DNA of 64,000 bases. It comes from Pilasporangium apinafurcum. Taxonomy: Eukaryota; Oomycota; Peronosporomycetes; Pythiales; Pythiaceae. The notes beneath the pieces were generated by a model. It saw nothing but the letters and a program-made list of their open reading frames with translations, did no database searches and had not been told where the DNA came from. The position numbers and the translations under genes are program-made. Shown here one piece after another: positions 1 through 10,656 of this stretch. How positions within the stretch are numbered: position 1 is the first letter of the stretch; every line of letters starts with the position of its first letter. The stretch spans positions 156,992 through 220,991 of the forward strand of contig BCKE01000019.1 in NCBI GenBank assembly GCA_001600495.1, given 5' to 3'.

Positions 1-331
1 TCGTAAACAATGAACTATCACACCAAGCAGAAGTTTGCATCTCTACACACAGTAAGAAATCGTACTTTATCAAACCCGTTCAGGTTTATCTCGTTTTCAG
101 ACCTGCTGAGTCTGATATGTAATGGAGACCCATTACATGGGCAATTCGAAAGTGATCGTGTTTCTAGTTTTAACTACCTACTGATTATCCATTTGTAAAC
201 AGCTATGCATTCTTATTGCTAAGCATTCCTTCTACCAACTTAACTTGATGGTCCAGAGGTCTCTATCTTTTTTTGAACCGTTAATAGTGTTCTGACCAAA
301 TGTACGCTTCTGGAACCTATCTTCTCGCACT
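1..331. other. No gene recognised; 5' flank of Fanzor-like pseudogene
   Basis: No convincing coding region is visible. A 62-codon open frame starts at 10 but has no recognisable features. The N-terminal part expected for a Fanzor protein is not seen here, so the pseudogene that follows appears 5'-truncated. Alignable similarity to the second Fanzor copy begins only around 333. Confidence 0.5.
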
Positions 332-1726
332 ATGCTTACAACTCTCGTTCACAACAGTGACTATTTTGAAAAGCACGAAGACAAGATAATCAAGAGTGCT
401 GTTTCACTGCTGGTCCGTGCAAACACCCAAACTCAGCATAGCTTATCTAATTTGATGTCCGCGTACTCCAGGTTCAAGAAGTATCCCATCCCTACTGAGG
501 AGATTGTTTGGATGCAGGAATTATCGAATAAAGTGAGAAACGAGATCGAACCGCTGCCACTCGACTTGAAGAGCTCTCCGGAATGTTACATACCCTTTCT
601 CCGAACAATGTTGAAAGACATACAAGCTCACGTGGATGATGGAATGAAGGGTTGCCGAGTCTGGTCTCTGGTTTCACAGAAACAGTTCAGACCCATTTTC
701 ATCAAGATCAACACCACCGTCCTGAAGGAACTTGCTAAGGCTTTGGGTGATCCTGTTGAGTTTTACACCGACAAAGCTGAATTATGGCGCACGTACTTCA
801 ATATAGATCTTGTGACCAAAGGCCAACGAAAGGAGTTTGAGCACTTTATCTCGACCGACGGTATGTTAGTTAGTGTGACAATCTTCCGTCCAAAGCTTCC
901 CACGAGAGAACAAAAAGAGAAATTTTCTCTTGAAGACCGGATCATCGGTTTAGATCCGAGGAGAAAGAAGATCTTCACTGCTGTTGTCTACAAAGATGAA
1001 AGCATGGCTATGCTGCAAAAGCCGAAAGGAGAGAACGTCAAACATGAAGTCATCCACTGGTCTAAGGGTCGTTTCTACAGAGAGTGCGGCTACCACGGAC
1101 GAACAAAGTTGACGAAAGAGTGAATTGATGCTGAGCCTGACATAAAAACCTTCAATGAAAAGGTTCCTTCGGCAAATGTTGCGAATCTTGTCTCCTATTT
1201 GAAACGGGTGAGATTTTCTCTCGTGTATTTGGATCGTCTTCTTGACGTGTATTCATCAAGGAGGATGAAGAGGCTACGATGATTGACCTACATCTATCGA
1301 CAATAGACGTACGAGAAGGTAGTCAAGAGCCTTAAAGGTGGCGATAAACGAACCGTTATTGCGTATGGAGATGCAAGTTTCACAAGCTTGGGTAAAGGCA
1401 ACATTGCTGTTCTCACAACGACCCTACGGAAGAAAATTGGTTCCAGGTGTCGTGTTGTTGATGTGGACGAGTTCAGGACGAGCAAGCTGTGTTGTGCTTG
1501 TCACAAGAAGATGAAGGGGTTCGTCCTTGACGGAAAAGTTGTCAGTGACGGTCTTTATGGTGTGCGACACTGCAAAAATAGTGAATGTCATCACACATTG
1601 TGGGACCGTGACATCAACGCCGCAATCAACATTTTGAGACTATTCATCGACCAAGTGAAGAAAAAGAGGAGACTCAAGGCGTTCACGAGGAAAGAGAATG
1701 AATTGGTACTTGAAATCAAAAACTGA
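332..1726 (+). pseudogene. Fanzor/TnpB-like RNA-guided nuclease, family 1 copy 1 (broken)
   Basis: This looks like a eukaryotic TnpB homologue (Fanzor), a RuvC-fold nuclease of mobile elements guided by an element-encoded RNA. All pieces lie in one frame. In order: a helical region; a TDG segment near 860; the RuvC-I motif GLDPRRKKIF near 948-980 with its Asp; a DEFRTSKLC segment near 1465 that supplies the RuvC-II Glu; a zinc ribbon (CCAC then C-x5-C); and the RuvC-III motif WDRDINAAINI near 1602. Three in-frame stops interrupt it: TGA at 1121, a TGA near 1277 and a TAG near 1301. The expected N-terminal domain is missing. All three catalytic residues survive, so the inactivation looks recent. 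Stop-codon readthrough or RNA editing is possible but unlikely. The family call rests on motif order; Fanzor versus another TnpB-like clade is inference. Confidence 0.8.
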
Positions 1727-1775
1727 GGTGATAAACGACCTCACTGTTACGATTCCGGGAACGGATGAGTGTAGC
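1724..1775 (+). ncRNA. Candidate 3'-end guide-RNA (omega/fRNA) hairpin, Fanzor copy 1
   Basis: The TGA stop of the Fanzor frame opens a hairpin: TGAGGT (1724-1729) pairs perfectly with ACCTCA (1738-1743) across an 8-base loop. The sequence remains alignable with copy 2 up to GAGTGTAGC (1775) and then diverges abruptly, which marks the element's right end. TnpB and Fanzor elements are known to make their guide RNA from this place. The RNA assignment is inference from position, structure and conservation between two copies. Confidence 0.45.
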
Positions 1776-1949
1776 TGTGCATGGGTTCAATGTTGCTGTA
1801 CCATCATTCCTCAATCAGGACAACCTGCGAAATAACTTTTTTACAAAATAATGCATAAAATAAGTCTAAAACTGGTTAAAGCCGAATATTTAGCAATAAA
1901 TCGCTGTTTCAACACAGCAGTGTGTTGTGCTCTGCAATTGTCAGTCAAC

Positions 1950-4900
1950 ATGGACGATATCGTTACGACATTAGAGGATACCTTCTATCGGCGCCACCAC
2001 TACAGCGAACAGGATGCGAAAGAGCGACAGCAACCATTCCAAACGAACGCACACGCGCTTGCAGCTATACAGTGGCGAAATTGCATCCACAAAGCGTTTT
2101 ACAGGACACTCGCAACGCGTGGCACCAACAAGTTTCTCGAATTGGAATCCATCTTGTATGATTTGATGGTACGTGTAAGTCGTGTCGCCAAGCCAGAGTT
2201 TTGGGAATTTGCAGTGCACTTAGTGCTGCTACTAGCGCGAGAACCGGAGCAACAGCAGACTGAACAAGTTCAGAGTGATCCGATGAGTTTAGTTGCAGAT
2301 GGGAAGCCAATAATGCCACCAAGCCCAATGAAAAACAAGACAAAGATGACAAAGCTGGAGAAGAAGAAGCAAACGAAAAGAAACAAAACACAACCGAACT
2401 CACCGCTGGCATTTTTAGTTGTAAATGCGTTGAAGAAGCTGACGGAAGACGAGGACATGGAACAGGCACGACACTGTCACCATGAAGGTCGAACGAATCA
2501 CACACTTCGTGCTTTTTGCATCAGTGGGCTCGAAAATCCATCAATCATGGTATGGACTTGTACATATATAGTATGTATTGCTATTCGCAAGTGTAAAAGT
2601 GAAGGTATTGGACTGAATTGCACTATTTCCTTTCTGTGTTGTTACTTGTAACATTCAGGACCAAAAATTGCTGGTGGAAGTGATTGATCTCTTTCAACTC
2701 AATGACTTCGATATCGATCTCATTCGACGCGCTGCTGACAACTTATTAGCTACCAAGAATTATACACCACTTATTAAACTTGTAGATTTATATCTTACTA
2801 TGACGTGGCCATTTGAGTCGATGATTCAGTTCATGACGCGGTCGAAGGACTGGGTATCGGCGGAATTGATGGTGCGAACGTTTGAACGTCCTGGAGAAAT
2901 TGGTGAGTGAGTTGATCTTGCTCACTTTTTTTAGCCATTCGCCTTAGTGTTACTAACAATGTGCGATTGCATGTGGTATATTTTGATGAATCGACAGTTC
3001 TTGCAAAAGTACTAGTCGATGACGCGATTCTTACCCAGGAATTTAAACGAGTAGGTCATGAATAGTAAGATCAAACTGAATATTCAATGTTTGACATGCA
3101 GATGCTCTCACGTTTATCTAATAGGCGCACCGTATTGTTTACAATTTCAAACTACAACAAGAATATCCAGATATAGGTGAGATTGTGGTTTGCCTTGATT
3201 GCATTTACTCACACCGAGCGTGGGAACTTCTAACATGAAATTCAATTGATGTGACAACAGACATGCTCTACAACCGCGACGGTTTGATGAAACTCATTGA
3301 AAAGCAAAGGTGGCAAATAGCACTCTCTTTCGTCGGAAGTGACGCCACGCTCCAAAAAATACTTTTGGATCACATGGTTGCAGCTGGAGAAATACAACAT
3401 GCCATTCACTTGGCACAACGACTCGGACTCGACAACTTCAAACCCGATGTTTCTCAAATTGCATCGCATACGATATCCGTAACCAATAGGCTCTCCCAGT
3501 CAACCAACACTGGTGCTTTCATAGGCGTTTTGGAGTTGCCACTGGAAGATGAGAAAATCGTGTTTTGCAACACGGAAGAAAGCGTCAAAGACGCGATGCT
3601 GCATTTCTTTGGTGACGATGGTGGAGAGGAACATGATGAAGAAAAGATGGTACACAATGGGGACGGTTTATTCCAGATGAACCAAGTCGTTGGTCTAGAT
3701 GTTGAGTGGAAACCGATCTCAACCAAAATTGCTACAGCCACAGGTTCCATCACGACAACCGCCGTTGCAAGTATTCTGCAAATAGCATCCATGTCGCGTG
3801 TATTCATCATAGACCTACTGGCACTCCACGTAGGTTTAATGTTGCTGTTGCAGTGTGTGCCATATGATACTTATAATTCGTTGATTATGTAGGATAACGA
3901 TTACTTGCTCGAGATCTTCCTTCCTCGACTATTTCATTCGCACCAACTTCTCAAAGTTGGTTTTGGCTTTGCCTCAGACCTCAAAGGTAATATTAGTGCG
4001 TTGATTTTCATTTTGTTAGAGCACGCGAAGTTAACTTTGCTTTCTTCAATTGCTTTCTTGAACTCAATTCCAGTGCTGCACCAAACGTTCCCAGAAAGAC
4101 CAATGTTTTTGTCAGTCTCACCGTTTTTGGAGGTAATTCTTCTTCTTGCATCAATTGATGTTTGTTACTAATGCTTTTATTTAGTTGAACTCTGTGTTAG
4201 TCAAGTCATTTGGTGCCTCGGCGGGAAAGAGTTTATCGAATGCCACCAACAGAATACTTGGGAAACCACTTGATAAAGTATGTGTGTATTTTGTGGTTGT
4301 AGTACGACGTGTGTATACTGTATCTGTGATTAGCCACCACTTTCATTTGTGTACTACGCTAGAAAATGCAACTTTCGGACTGGGACGCACGACCACTTTC
4401 GCGTCCACAACTTCAGTATGCAGCACTGGATGCCTTTTGTCTCGTTCAAATAATTGCAAAATTGTGAGTGTGGATGTCTACTAGTGTATGTCTACTGCAA
4501 GGTCAAGTTGTATAACGCGATTTTGCTACACCGTAGTTCTCATACACGACAATTGAAACAACATGGTGATCTTCCGTCTTGGAAGAAGATAAGCAGAAGT
4601 ATTGGCGAACTTGTACATTCTTCCCCACTCATCGGAGATGCGGCAGACGAAGCAGTGAATCATCGCAAGCAATACCAAGAGAATTGGCGTAATCGAAGCA
4701 CAATGAAGAGTTCTACCCAAACGTCAGAACTATTGACGCCAAAAGATATCCACAGATACTGGGATGAACGTAAATCATCATACAGTCGCTCTATGGTTCA
4801 GCACGAAAATGGAGAAATGCTGGACCTCGAGATCAAGTTTCTTCCAGTGGAAACCGTGAAAGAGTTGCTAGATCGATCACAGGATCCGTCCGCACCCGAT

Positions 4901-5983
4901 CAGTTTCTAGCTGTAAACAGCATATGTTTTTTCGCTGATGGTATGTGTTATCGATATGCTTACTTGCATTTCGTCCAAATTCATAAAAGACTGACAGTTG
5001 TCTTGTTACTCACAGAAAACCCCTGTGTAGCATGCATCAATGCAAATTATAAATTGGATACAGCTCAACTGGCATTGGTTTGTGGTGTGAGTCGACGAAG
5101 AATCAAATTGGCGACACCAAACCAGTGTGAAGAGATTTTTGGATTTAGTCCAGGCACTGTTTCACCATTTGGTCATGGACGTCAATCAGCTCCTATCCCA
5201 GAACAAATGCCATTGCAATCACCGTTGGATATCAAAATTTATGCTGACATATGCCTTCAAAATGCTAACTACCTGATTGCTGGTAGCGGTTCTTATGAGT
5301 CTTTGCTGTTGCTAAGCTCTGCTGCTTTTTTTGCGCTAATACAAATCGAAGCTGTCGGAGATATTCAGCGTGGATTACCATCGGCTGCTACACGACCACT
5401 GCCAGATTTAGATGATACTTCCGACGGAGAAAGAGAAGACGTGGAAGCTCTAGAGTACAAATTTCTGGCTGACTCGATGGTTGCACGTGTCGGCAAGTGG
5501 CTTCGCACGATCGGCATGGATGTGATCATTTGGGACCCGTATGCGGTTCCAAAGAAAACTACCAACCAGGATCACAAAAGTGCACTACTAGCGCTTGCTG
5601 TTAAAGAACATCGGATTGTAATTACTCGTGACAAAAGACTCGCAAATCGTCGAGATGCAGGCGCATGCTTTGTGGTGTCAAGCGATAATCCGTATCAGCA
5701 ATTCCAGGAAATAAAGAATCACTTTGCGCTTCAGCTCAAGAAAGACGAAATGATGACGCGATGTGCGCGGTGCAACAGCAAGAGCTTGAAAATCGTGGAC
5801 GTTGATTTTGTACGCAATCAAACTGAAGAAGAGGTATATGAAAACATCCTCCATACGGTGGATGAGTTTTGGGTCTGTACTGAGTGCCATAAAATCTACT
5901 GGGAAGGACCCAAGTATGCGTCTGCATATGACAACTTGTTGAGTATGTTCGATGAACAAAGTATAATCGAATCCGGCATGTGA
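1950..5983 (+). CDS. 3'-5' exonuclease / YbaK deacylase-like / Mut7-C nuclease fusion, paralogue A
   Basis: A multi-exon gene related to EXD3/mut-7. Exon 1 is 1950-2549 and exon 2 starts at 2659; further acceptors lie near 3263, 3894 and 5016. An N-terminal helical region (about 350 aa) leads into a DEDDy exonuclease: VVGLDVEWKP (motif I), then YAALDAF (motif III). Next is a YbaK/ProX-like aminoacyl-tRNA deacylase domain beginning at NSICFFADG, with FGFSPGTVSPFGHG and IKIYAD. Next is a Mut7-C PIN-like nuclease (LADSMVARVGKWLRTIG, then DKRLANRR) and a zinc ribbon (RCARC then CTEC). Animal EXD3 combines exonuclease and Mut7-C; the inserted YbaK domain is the odd feature. A role in RNA or tRNA quality control or small-RNA trimming is inference. 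A start at 1851 is also open, but the paralogue supports 1950. Tail-to-tail with DGAT2 copy A. Confidence 0.85.
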
Positions 5984-6611
5984 GTATTGTGCTTTGAAGC
6001 GAAGAATATTGACATTGATCTAAATTCACTGGTGCGTAATCAAACACTTTATGATAGAAAACAGCGTTTTTGTGTTGTTCTACATGAAACGCAAAACTCA
6101 AACACAGTGTATTGATCTTAGCATGGCAAAATTCTGACTGAACAATATGAAAACTATATATTGTCTCTCCCTATACTATCCTTGTCAGGCAACATAAAAT
6201 CCCAGTGTATTAGGGATTGTCAATTGCATCCCACTCGCCTCCTCGAGCACATAACCAATTGAATTCATTTGAGCTGATGATATATAGCGCGCTTGAATAA
6301 TCCGAATTCAGTGGCGTGTAATCAAACATCCTAAGCACCTCATTGTGTAAGTAATGATGGTATGGCTCCTATGAAATGTCAATCCAAGTTTGGCGTGTTT
6401 TCGATCACAGAGACGATGTGTTTGTGGCAGTAGACATATCACAAGATACCATTTGTGTAATCACATGATTGGTGATATATGCAGAGGCTAGGCCGCGAAA
6501 AGGTGACTTTGTGATTCGTGTTCAGGTTTAGTGAATCTCTCTCGTATGCGTAAGAGCTGTAAGGAATTCACATTTGTTAGTATGCTGACTATCGATACGT
6601 ATGTCAATTCT
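5984..6611. other. Intergenic, with a short imperfect direct repeat
   Basis: No gene is seen between the two convergent 3' ends. A short direct repeat of the form AATTCA-TGG-G-GTAATCAAACA occurs near 6023 and again near 6304. The equivalent gap in the right arm of the duplication is only about 130 bp, so roughly 500 bp was gained here or lost there. Confidence 0.5.
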
Positions 6612-8079
6612 CTAGGTGATGACCAATGTTTCGTCGTCATCATAGCCAAAGTCTTTCTTATACTGATTGAACAGACGTTCGACTTCGGCGACGTAGACTG
6701 CATGCACGGCGCGGATTTCTTCTTCGGTAGGTTCTGCCGTCAGTTTGGTAGGGATAGGCTTGCCATAAACCACACCAAAGCGTTTCCCTGCTGGGGATTG
6801 CTTAGGGATCCACATGAACTTTCCCCAGAAAAGGATCAATGGAATCTGCAATGTCTTGCGGAAGAATGCGATCACGTTCTTTGGAGGATTCCAAACACTA
6901 CAACATCGATCACAATCAAAGGTAAGTATATACTCCATCACCAAAACAAGATTCTATCTACATACTTGTAGAGCCATTTCTCGCCAAAGACAAAAGTNGG
7001 TACGAGTTCGGCACCGTGGCGCATCGCCAACTTCACGAATCCCAAGCGCTTCTTCAGTACGAGCACGTTCTGAATAACAGTCAAAACGTAGAAAGTAAGT
7101 GTCGCTGCTTGTTTACTCACATAATGACTCGAACAAATGGTAAATGTGTACCTCTTTGGACTTTGGATCGACCAAGAAGATCTCTGGGACGCCACCGGGA
7201 TAGACGACCACGCTTATGCCAGCATTCAAGACGTTATCAGCCGTGGAGCGAGATGCATCAACAGCACCCAACCTGTATGCAGCATACACAAATGATTAGC
7301 AAGGAATACGCAGACAGATACGGAGATCTTGGCTCTACCATAAGCAGATTTCGCGACAGAAGGGCACAAAGAAGAGGGTAGAAGCTCCCAATAAACGTAA
7401 AGAAACATCGGGAAACACTTTTTCCCAGATACCTCCAAAGCCAACAATGCGTGATAACACAATGATACCATGTGGATGGTATCCGAAGACGTACTTCTTG
7501 TTTCCATCCAGTTCTTGCTCACGAATGATCTTCATCCTAGAAACAATCATGATATGTGAGGAATGTTGGCAAAAGTAATGATGTACAAACGTCACACCTG
7601 AGGTAATTTGCGCTCATTCTCCACAGACTCATCTTACGGAAAGCACGCCATTCACGTCCCTTGCCGGTTCTTTGGTCGCCGTTCAAGAACGACGGCAAAT
7701 ATAATGCGACACAAGCAACGACAATCATTCCATAGCCGATCTAACACAATTGCACATATCGCATGAACAAAGGCATTCAACTCATTACGGCAACACCAGA
7801 TAGATTAGAGTATACAGAATTAGGCACATTTACCTGGTACAGATAGTAAAAGAGGACCAAGACTGGGAGAGGATAGAGATTGTAATGGATCACCACCCAG
7901 TTAAAGATATCAACAATCCATGACTGCAGCCACTTGGGTACAATGCTCTTTTCAGAAAACCATTGCGGTGGTTCATAGACAAAAACCGAGTTCTGCGTGG
8001 TAGTAGACGTTTTGGTTGGTTGCTCTTGTACTGTTCCAGCTGAGACAGACTTTGATTCTTGGAGCTCCTGGGCCACCAT
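6612..8079 (-). CDS. DGAT2: Diacylglycerol O-acyltransferase 2, paralogue A
   Basis: DGAT2 adds the third acyl chain to diacylglycerol to make triacylglycerol in the ER and lipid-droplet membrane. The protein starts MVAQELQE at 8079. A hydrophobic hairpin (LVLFYYLYQ plus the next exon) is followed by the catalytic HPHG motif in GYHPHGIIVLSRI, then YPGGVPEIF and a conserved C-terminal domain ending DDDETLVIT. At least five short introns follow GT-AG rules, for example around 7820 and 7550. The 5' two thirds has clearly diverged from copy B (QESKSVSAG versus QEPTSSTAQ). From about 7205 to the stop, exons and introns are almost identical to copy B. An N at 6998 is the third base of a proline codon and so is silent. 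Confidence 0.93.
6616..7205 (-). repeat. Near-identical tract shared with DGAT2 copy B (left member)
   Basis: About 590 bp in inverted orientation to 11563-12152, covering three exon parts and the introns between them. By eye I find about three substitutions, all within the intron near 7090-7130, and the N at 6998 mirrors the N at 11770. Identity stops sharply at the stop codons (TAG here, TAA in B) and just upstream of the YPGGV segment. The form suggests gene conversion; assembly collapse is the alternative. Confidence 0.85.
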
Positions 8080-8978
8080 ACTTTACTGGCTTTCGTTTCA
8101 ATGGATGAGCGATTATTGGTAAAAAGTGGAATGGCATTCAACTTCAGTTGGAGAAGCACATCACTTCAACAGTATTGCCGTTAAAAGGATGGCGAGTGAA
8201 AGGATCCAATGGGGTCAGAGCAGTGCAACTTATCCAAAACGTGCTAAAATAAAGCTCTTTTTTCAGTGCTTTGTAAGACTGTGTTGTATGTTTCACATCA
8301 TCAGAGTGCTAAGATATAAAGGTGAAGACCATACTTGGCAGTGTTTCATTAATATAGCGCTTTCCAGCATGCTAAAATAGCAATGATGAGCAAATCATGT
8401 TTACGAATAACCGTCATCAACTATCCAGAATGAATTTATTGGATAAAATAGAGTTAAAATTTGGTTTAAAATAATTTTATTGGTAGAAATGAGAATAAGA
8501 TAACATTCGAGCATGATGAAGACACTCTTTGAAAGATCACCGTCACTGTGCAGCCAAAGACACCCTTTCAAGTCTGTAAAAATGGAAATGGTTGGAAAAC
8601 ATCGATGCAAAGAAAAATAATATATTGCGTCATGAGATAGATCATGTACGGGCTCTTTCTGTCAAGTTTTTTGCTTATAAATGGTTATACACATTACTAG
8701 TTTACGCTTTATCTATTGTACCGTCATCTACAATGTCCAGACATCACACGCCACAAGATTGTCAAAGCCTATCTCCGTCTTGACTTGCAAAAATACCACA
8801 ATTCTATGTCAGACCAATGCCTTATGAAATTGACCCACGTAATGGTGCATTTCAAGCGTCTGTCACCGTAATGAGGGCTAAAACGTTGATGGATACACCA
8901 AGTACACTGGGGACAGTTCCTTGACCAACCTCGAGGGCTTCTGTAATGAGAGAAGCAACTCTATCTTGTTTTAGTCAG
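8080..8978. other. Intergenic spacer of the inverted duplication, no gene seen
   Basis: An AT-rich stretch of about 900 bp upstream of DGAT2 copy A and downstream of the next minus-strand gene. It has several short open frames but none shows domain signatures, signal peptide or splice support. It probably holds the DGAT2-A promoter near 8080-8300. Confidence 0.4.
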
Positions 8979-9971
8979 TCAGGCATATTCGGCAGTACAC
9001 AGATGTGGGACTTCATCAATCAGCATGGCAATGGACGTGAACGCACGGTCTTCGTCACCCGACCAGAGTCGGAGGCATTCGAATGCGGTGGCGATCATAT
9101 CCGATCGATATCCGACGACTTCGTTGTATGTGGAAAAAGCTTGTAAGAGCCGAGTCACGCTTTTGATATCGTACTTACTCTGCGGATATTGTGAGTATTT
9201 GGAAGCATAGTCTTGGACGTCTTGGGTGATGGTCTTGTACTGCGGACATTCCCCGCAGCCGCATAGATAGTCTTCAAGATAAATGACAAATGGTTCGAAG
9301 CAATCAGAAGCAGCCAGACGCAATAAACAGTCAACTGTAGTCTCGCAGTTATGTTTTTCATTATAGCAATCATCTTCATCGTTGTAGTAGTAATGGGACT
9401 GGTCGCTATCACTGAATTCCTCTTCTTCTTCCGATAAAGCAGCAGTAGCTTCGCTAGCACAAGAACAGCAGTCGTCGTCTGTGTCTGTCTTGACAACTTG
9501 GGTCGTATAGGTCGATGTTAAACTCATTTTTTTGCTAATATCCTCCCCAATATCTAAAGGTTCCATCATTTGTTGTACAGGCTTGGTTGCAGCTTCGTTC
9601 CGTCTCTTCAACATTAAATTTGGCTCAAAAACTTCGAGAAATTCGTCGAAGAAATCGTCTTTGACCTCCTCAATCTCGAGTGGTTGCTGAGGGGAAGGAC
9701 ACAGAAATGCGGCATGCAGTGAGTCTTTGCAGCACTGAACTGCATTGGCTACCCAAGGGTTGCAAGTAACGTTATTGAGCTTCAGAAAAGGTGATGTGTG
9801 AGTCGCTAGGTGCTTGATGAGGTTTAATCTTGCTAGATGGGGTGGGTCAATGGTAGACCAATCGTCATCCAAAATATCAATTGCAATGTGTGGACAACTT
9901 TCGAACTGAGTACGTATAGCGAGCGAATCATCATGATTGCATGGTAACTTGGATGATACGAAGTTGCCCAT
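8979..9971 (-). CDS. Predicted N-myristoylated protein of unknown function (330 aa)
   Basis: Single-exon open frame starting MGNFVSSK. Gly2 followed by Ser at position 6 fits the N-myristoyltransferase signal, so membrane attachment is plausible. The middle (about residues 170-215) is a very acidic, serine-rich stretch including EEEEEFSDSDQSHYYYNDEDD. The C-terminal third has several Cys (CGCGECPQYK) and a helical segment (FSTYNEVVGYRSDMIATAFE). I recognise no domain. It lies between the two arms of the inverted gene-pair duplication and appears single-copy here. The length and uninterrupted frame argue for a real gene; the function is unknown. Confidence 0.7.
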   Translation of the reverse strand: MGNFVSSKLPCNHDDSLAIRTQFESCPHIAIDILDDDWSTIDPPHLARLNLIKHLATHTSPFLKLNNVTCNPWVANAVQCCKDSLHAAFLCPSPQQPLEIEEVKDDFFDEFLEVFEPNLMLKRRNEAATKPVQQMMEPLDIGEDISKKMSLTSTYTTQVVKTDTDDDCCSCASEATAALSEEEEEFSDSDQSHYYYNDEDDCYNEKHNCETTVDCLLRLAASDCFEPFVIYLEDYLCGCGECPQYKTITQDVQDYASKYSQYPQSKYDIKSVTRLLQAFSTYNEVVGYRSDMIATAFECLRLWSGDEDRAFTSIAMLIDEVPHLCTAEYA

Positions 9972-10013
9972 ACTTGATTGTGATCTAGTCGTTCAAAACA
10001 ATGGTTTGTTGGC

Positions 10014-10336
10014 TTGCTGGTACTTGCTGTCGTTGTTGCTTGGTTGCAAATTGCAGAATGCGCGCTCATCTCCATCAAACACCGTCCAGCTTCCCTTCTA
10101 AATCTATTCGACTTCATGTCTTGTATGAGCGGTCATGGCAGTCATGGAAACGACCGGTCAAACGTGAACAATTGCGCATTTCCCACCTTTGTCGAAGCTG
10201 CGAGCATTTTCATCAGCAACAGCAAAGGTAATTTTCTACAAATTCATCTATTTTATTGGCTGAAATTTGTAACTAATTAGAGTTCTACAATATGTTCCAC
10301 AAGATGATATGGAGCGCTCCACATTGTAACAAATGA
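10014..10336 (+). CDS. Candidate small secreted protein (about 89 aa)
   Basis: Two-exon model: 10014-10227 and 10281-10336, with donor AAAG|GTAATT, acceptor ACTAATTAG and a CTAAT branch-like site. It begins MLVLAVVVAWLQIAECA, a plausible signal peptide. The mature part is short with a few Cys and ends SAPHCNK. No RXLR-type motif is clear. The start lies 42 bp from the divergent start of the myristoylated protein, so this could merely be its 5' leader read on the other strand. Low confidence. Confidence 0.28.
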
Positions 10337-10656
10337 CAGCATGGTGAGCGTGTCTGTGACACCGCACGCTTTGGAAGCCATGTTAGGTATGGCCCATCGC
10401 ATGTTCTTTTTTCTACCAATAGCATTCTATTTATAGGACTTGTAAGCAATATTTTATCCAATGAAATATTACCTGATTAATGGAGATTGTTCTACGTCAA
10501 CAAATTTCGGTCAACATGTCATGACTGCCACACACCACTGAGAATTGAGGGCATCACCCGCCATTTGCTGTTGTGATTTGAGCGTCATTCGTTTTTTTTC
10601 TACCTCCAAAGACCAACGAAGCAGCAGATTGTGAATTAGACACGTCCAGCAACGCA

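Noticed and set aside
8600-8783. 63-aa frame near 8600 as a gene
   Set aside because: No signal peptide, domain or conservation evidence; chance frame in AT-rich spacer.
9025-9210. Plus-strand frame with repeated Ser-rich start opposite the myristoylated protein
   Set aside because: Antisense shadow, no splice or domain support.
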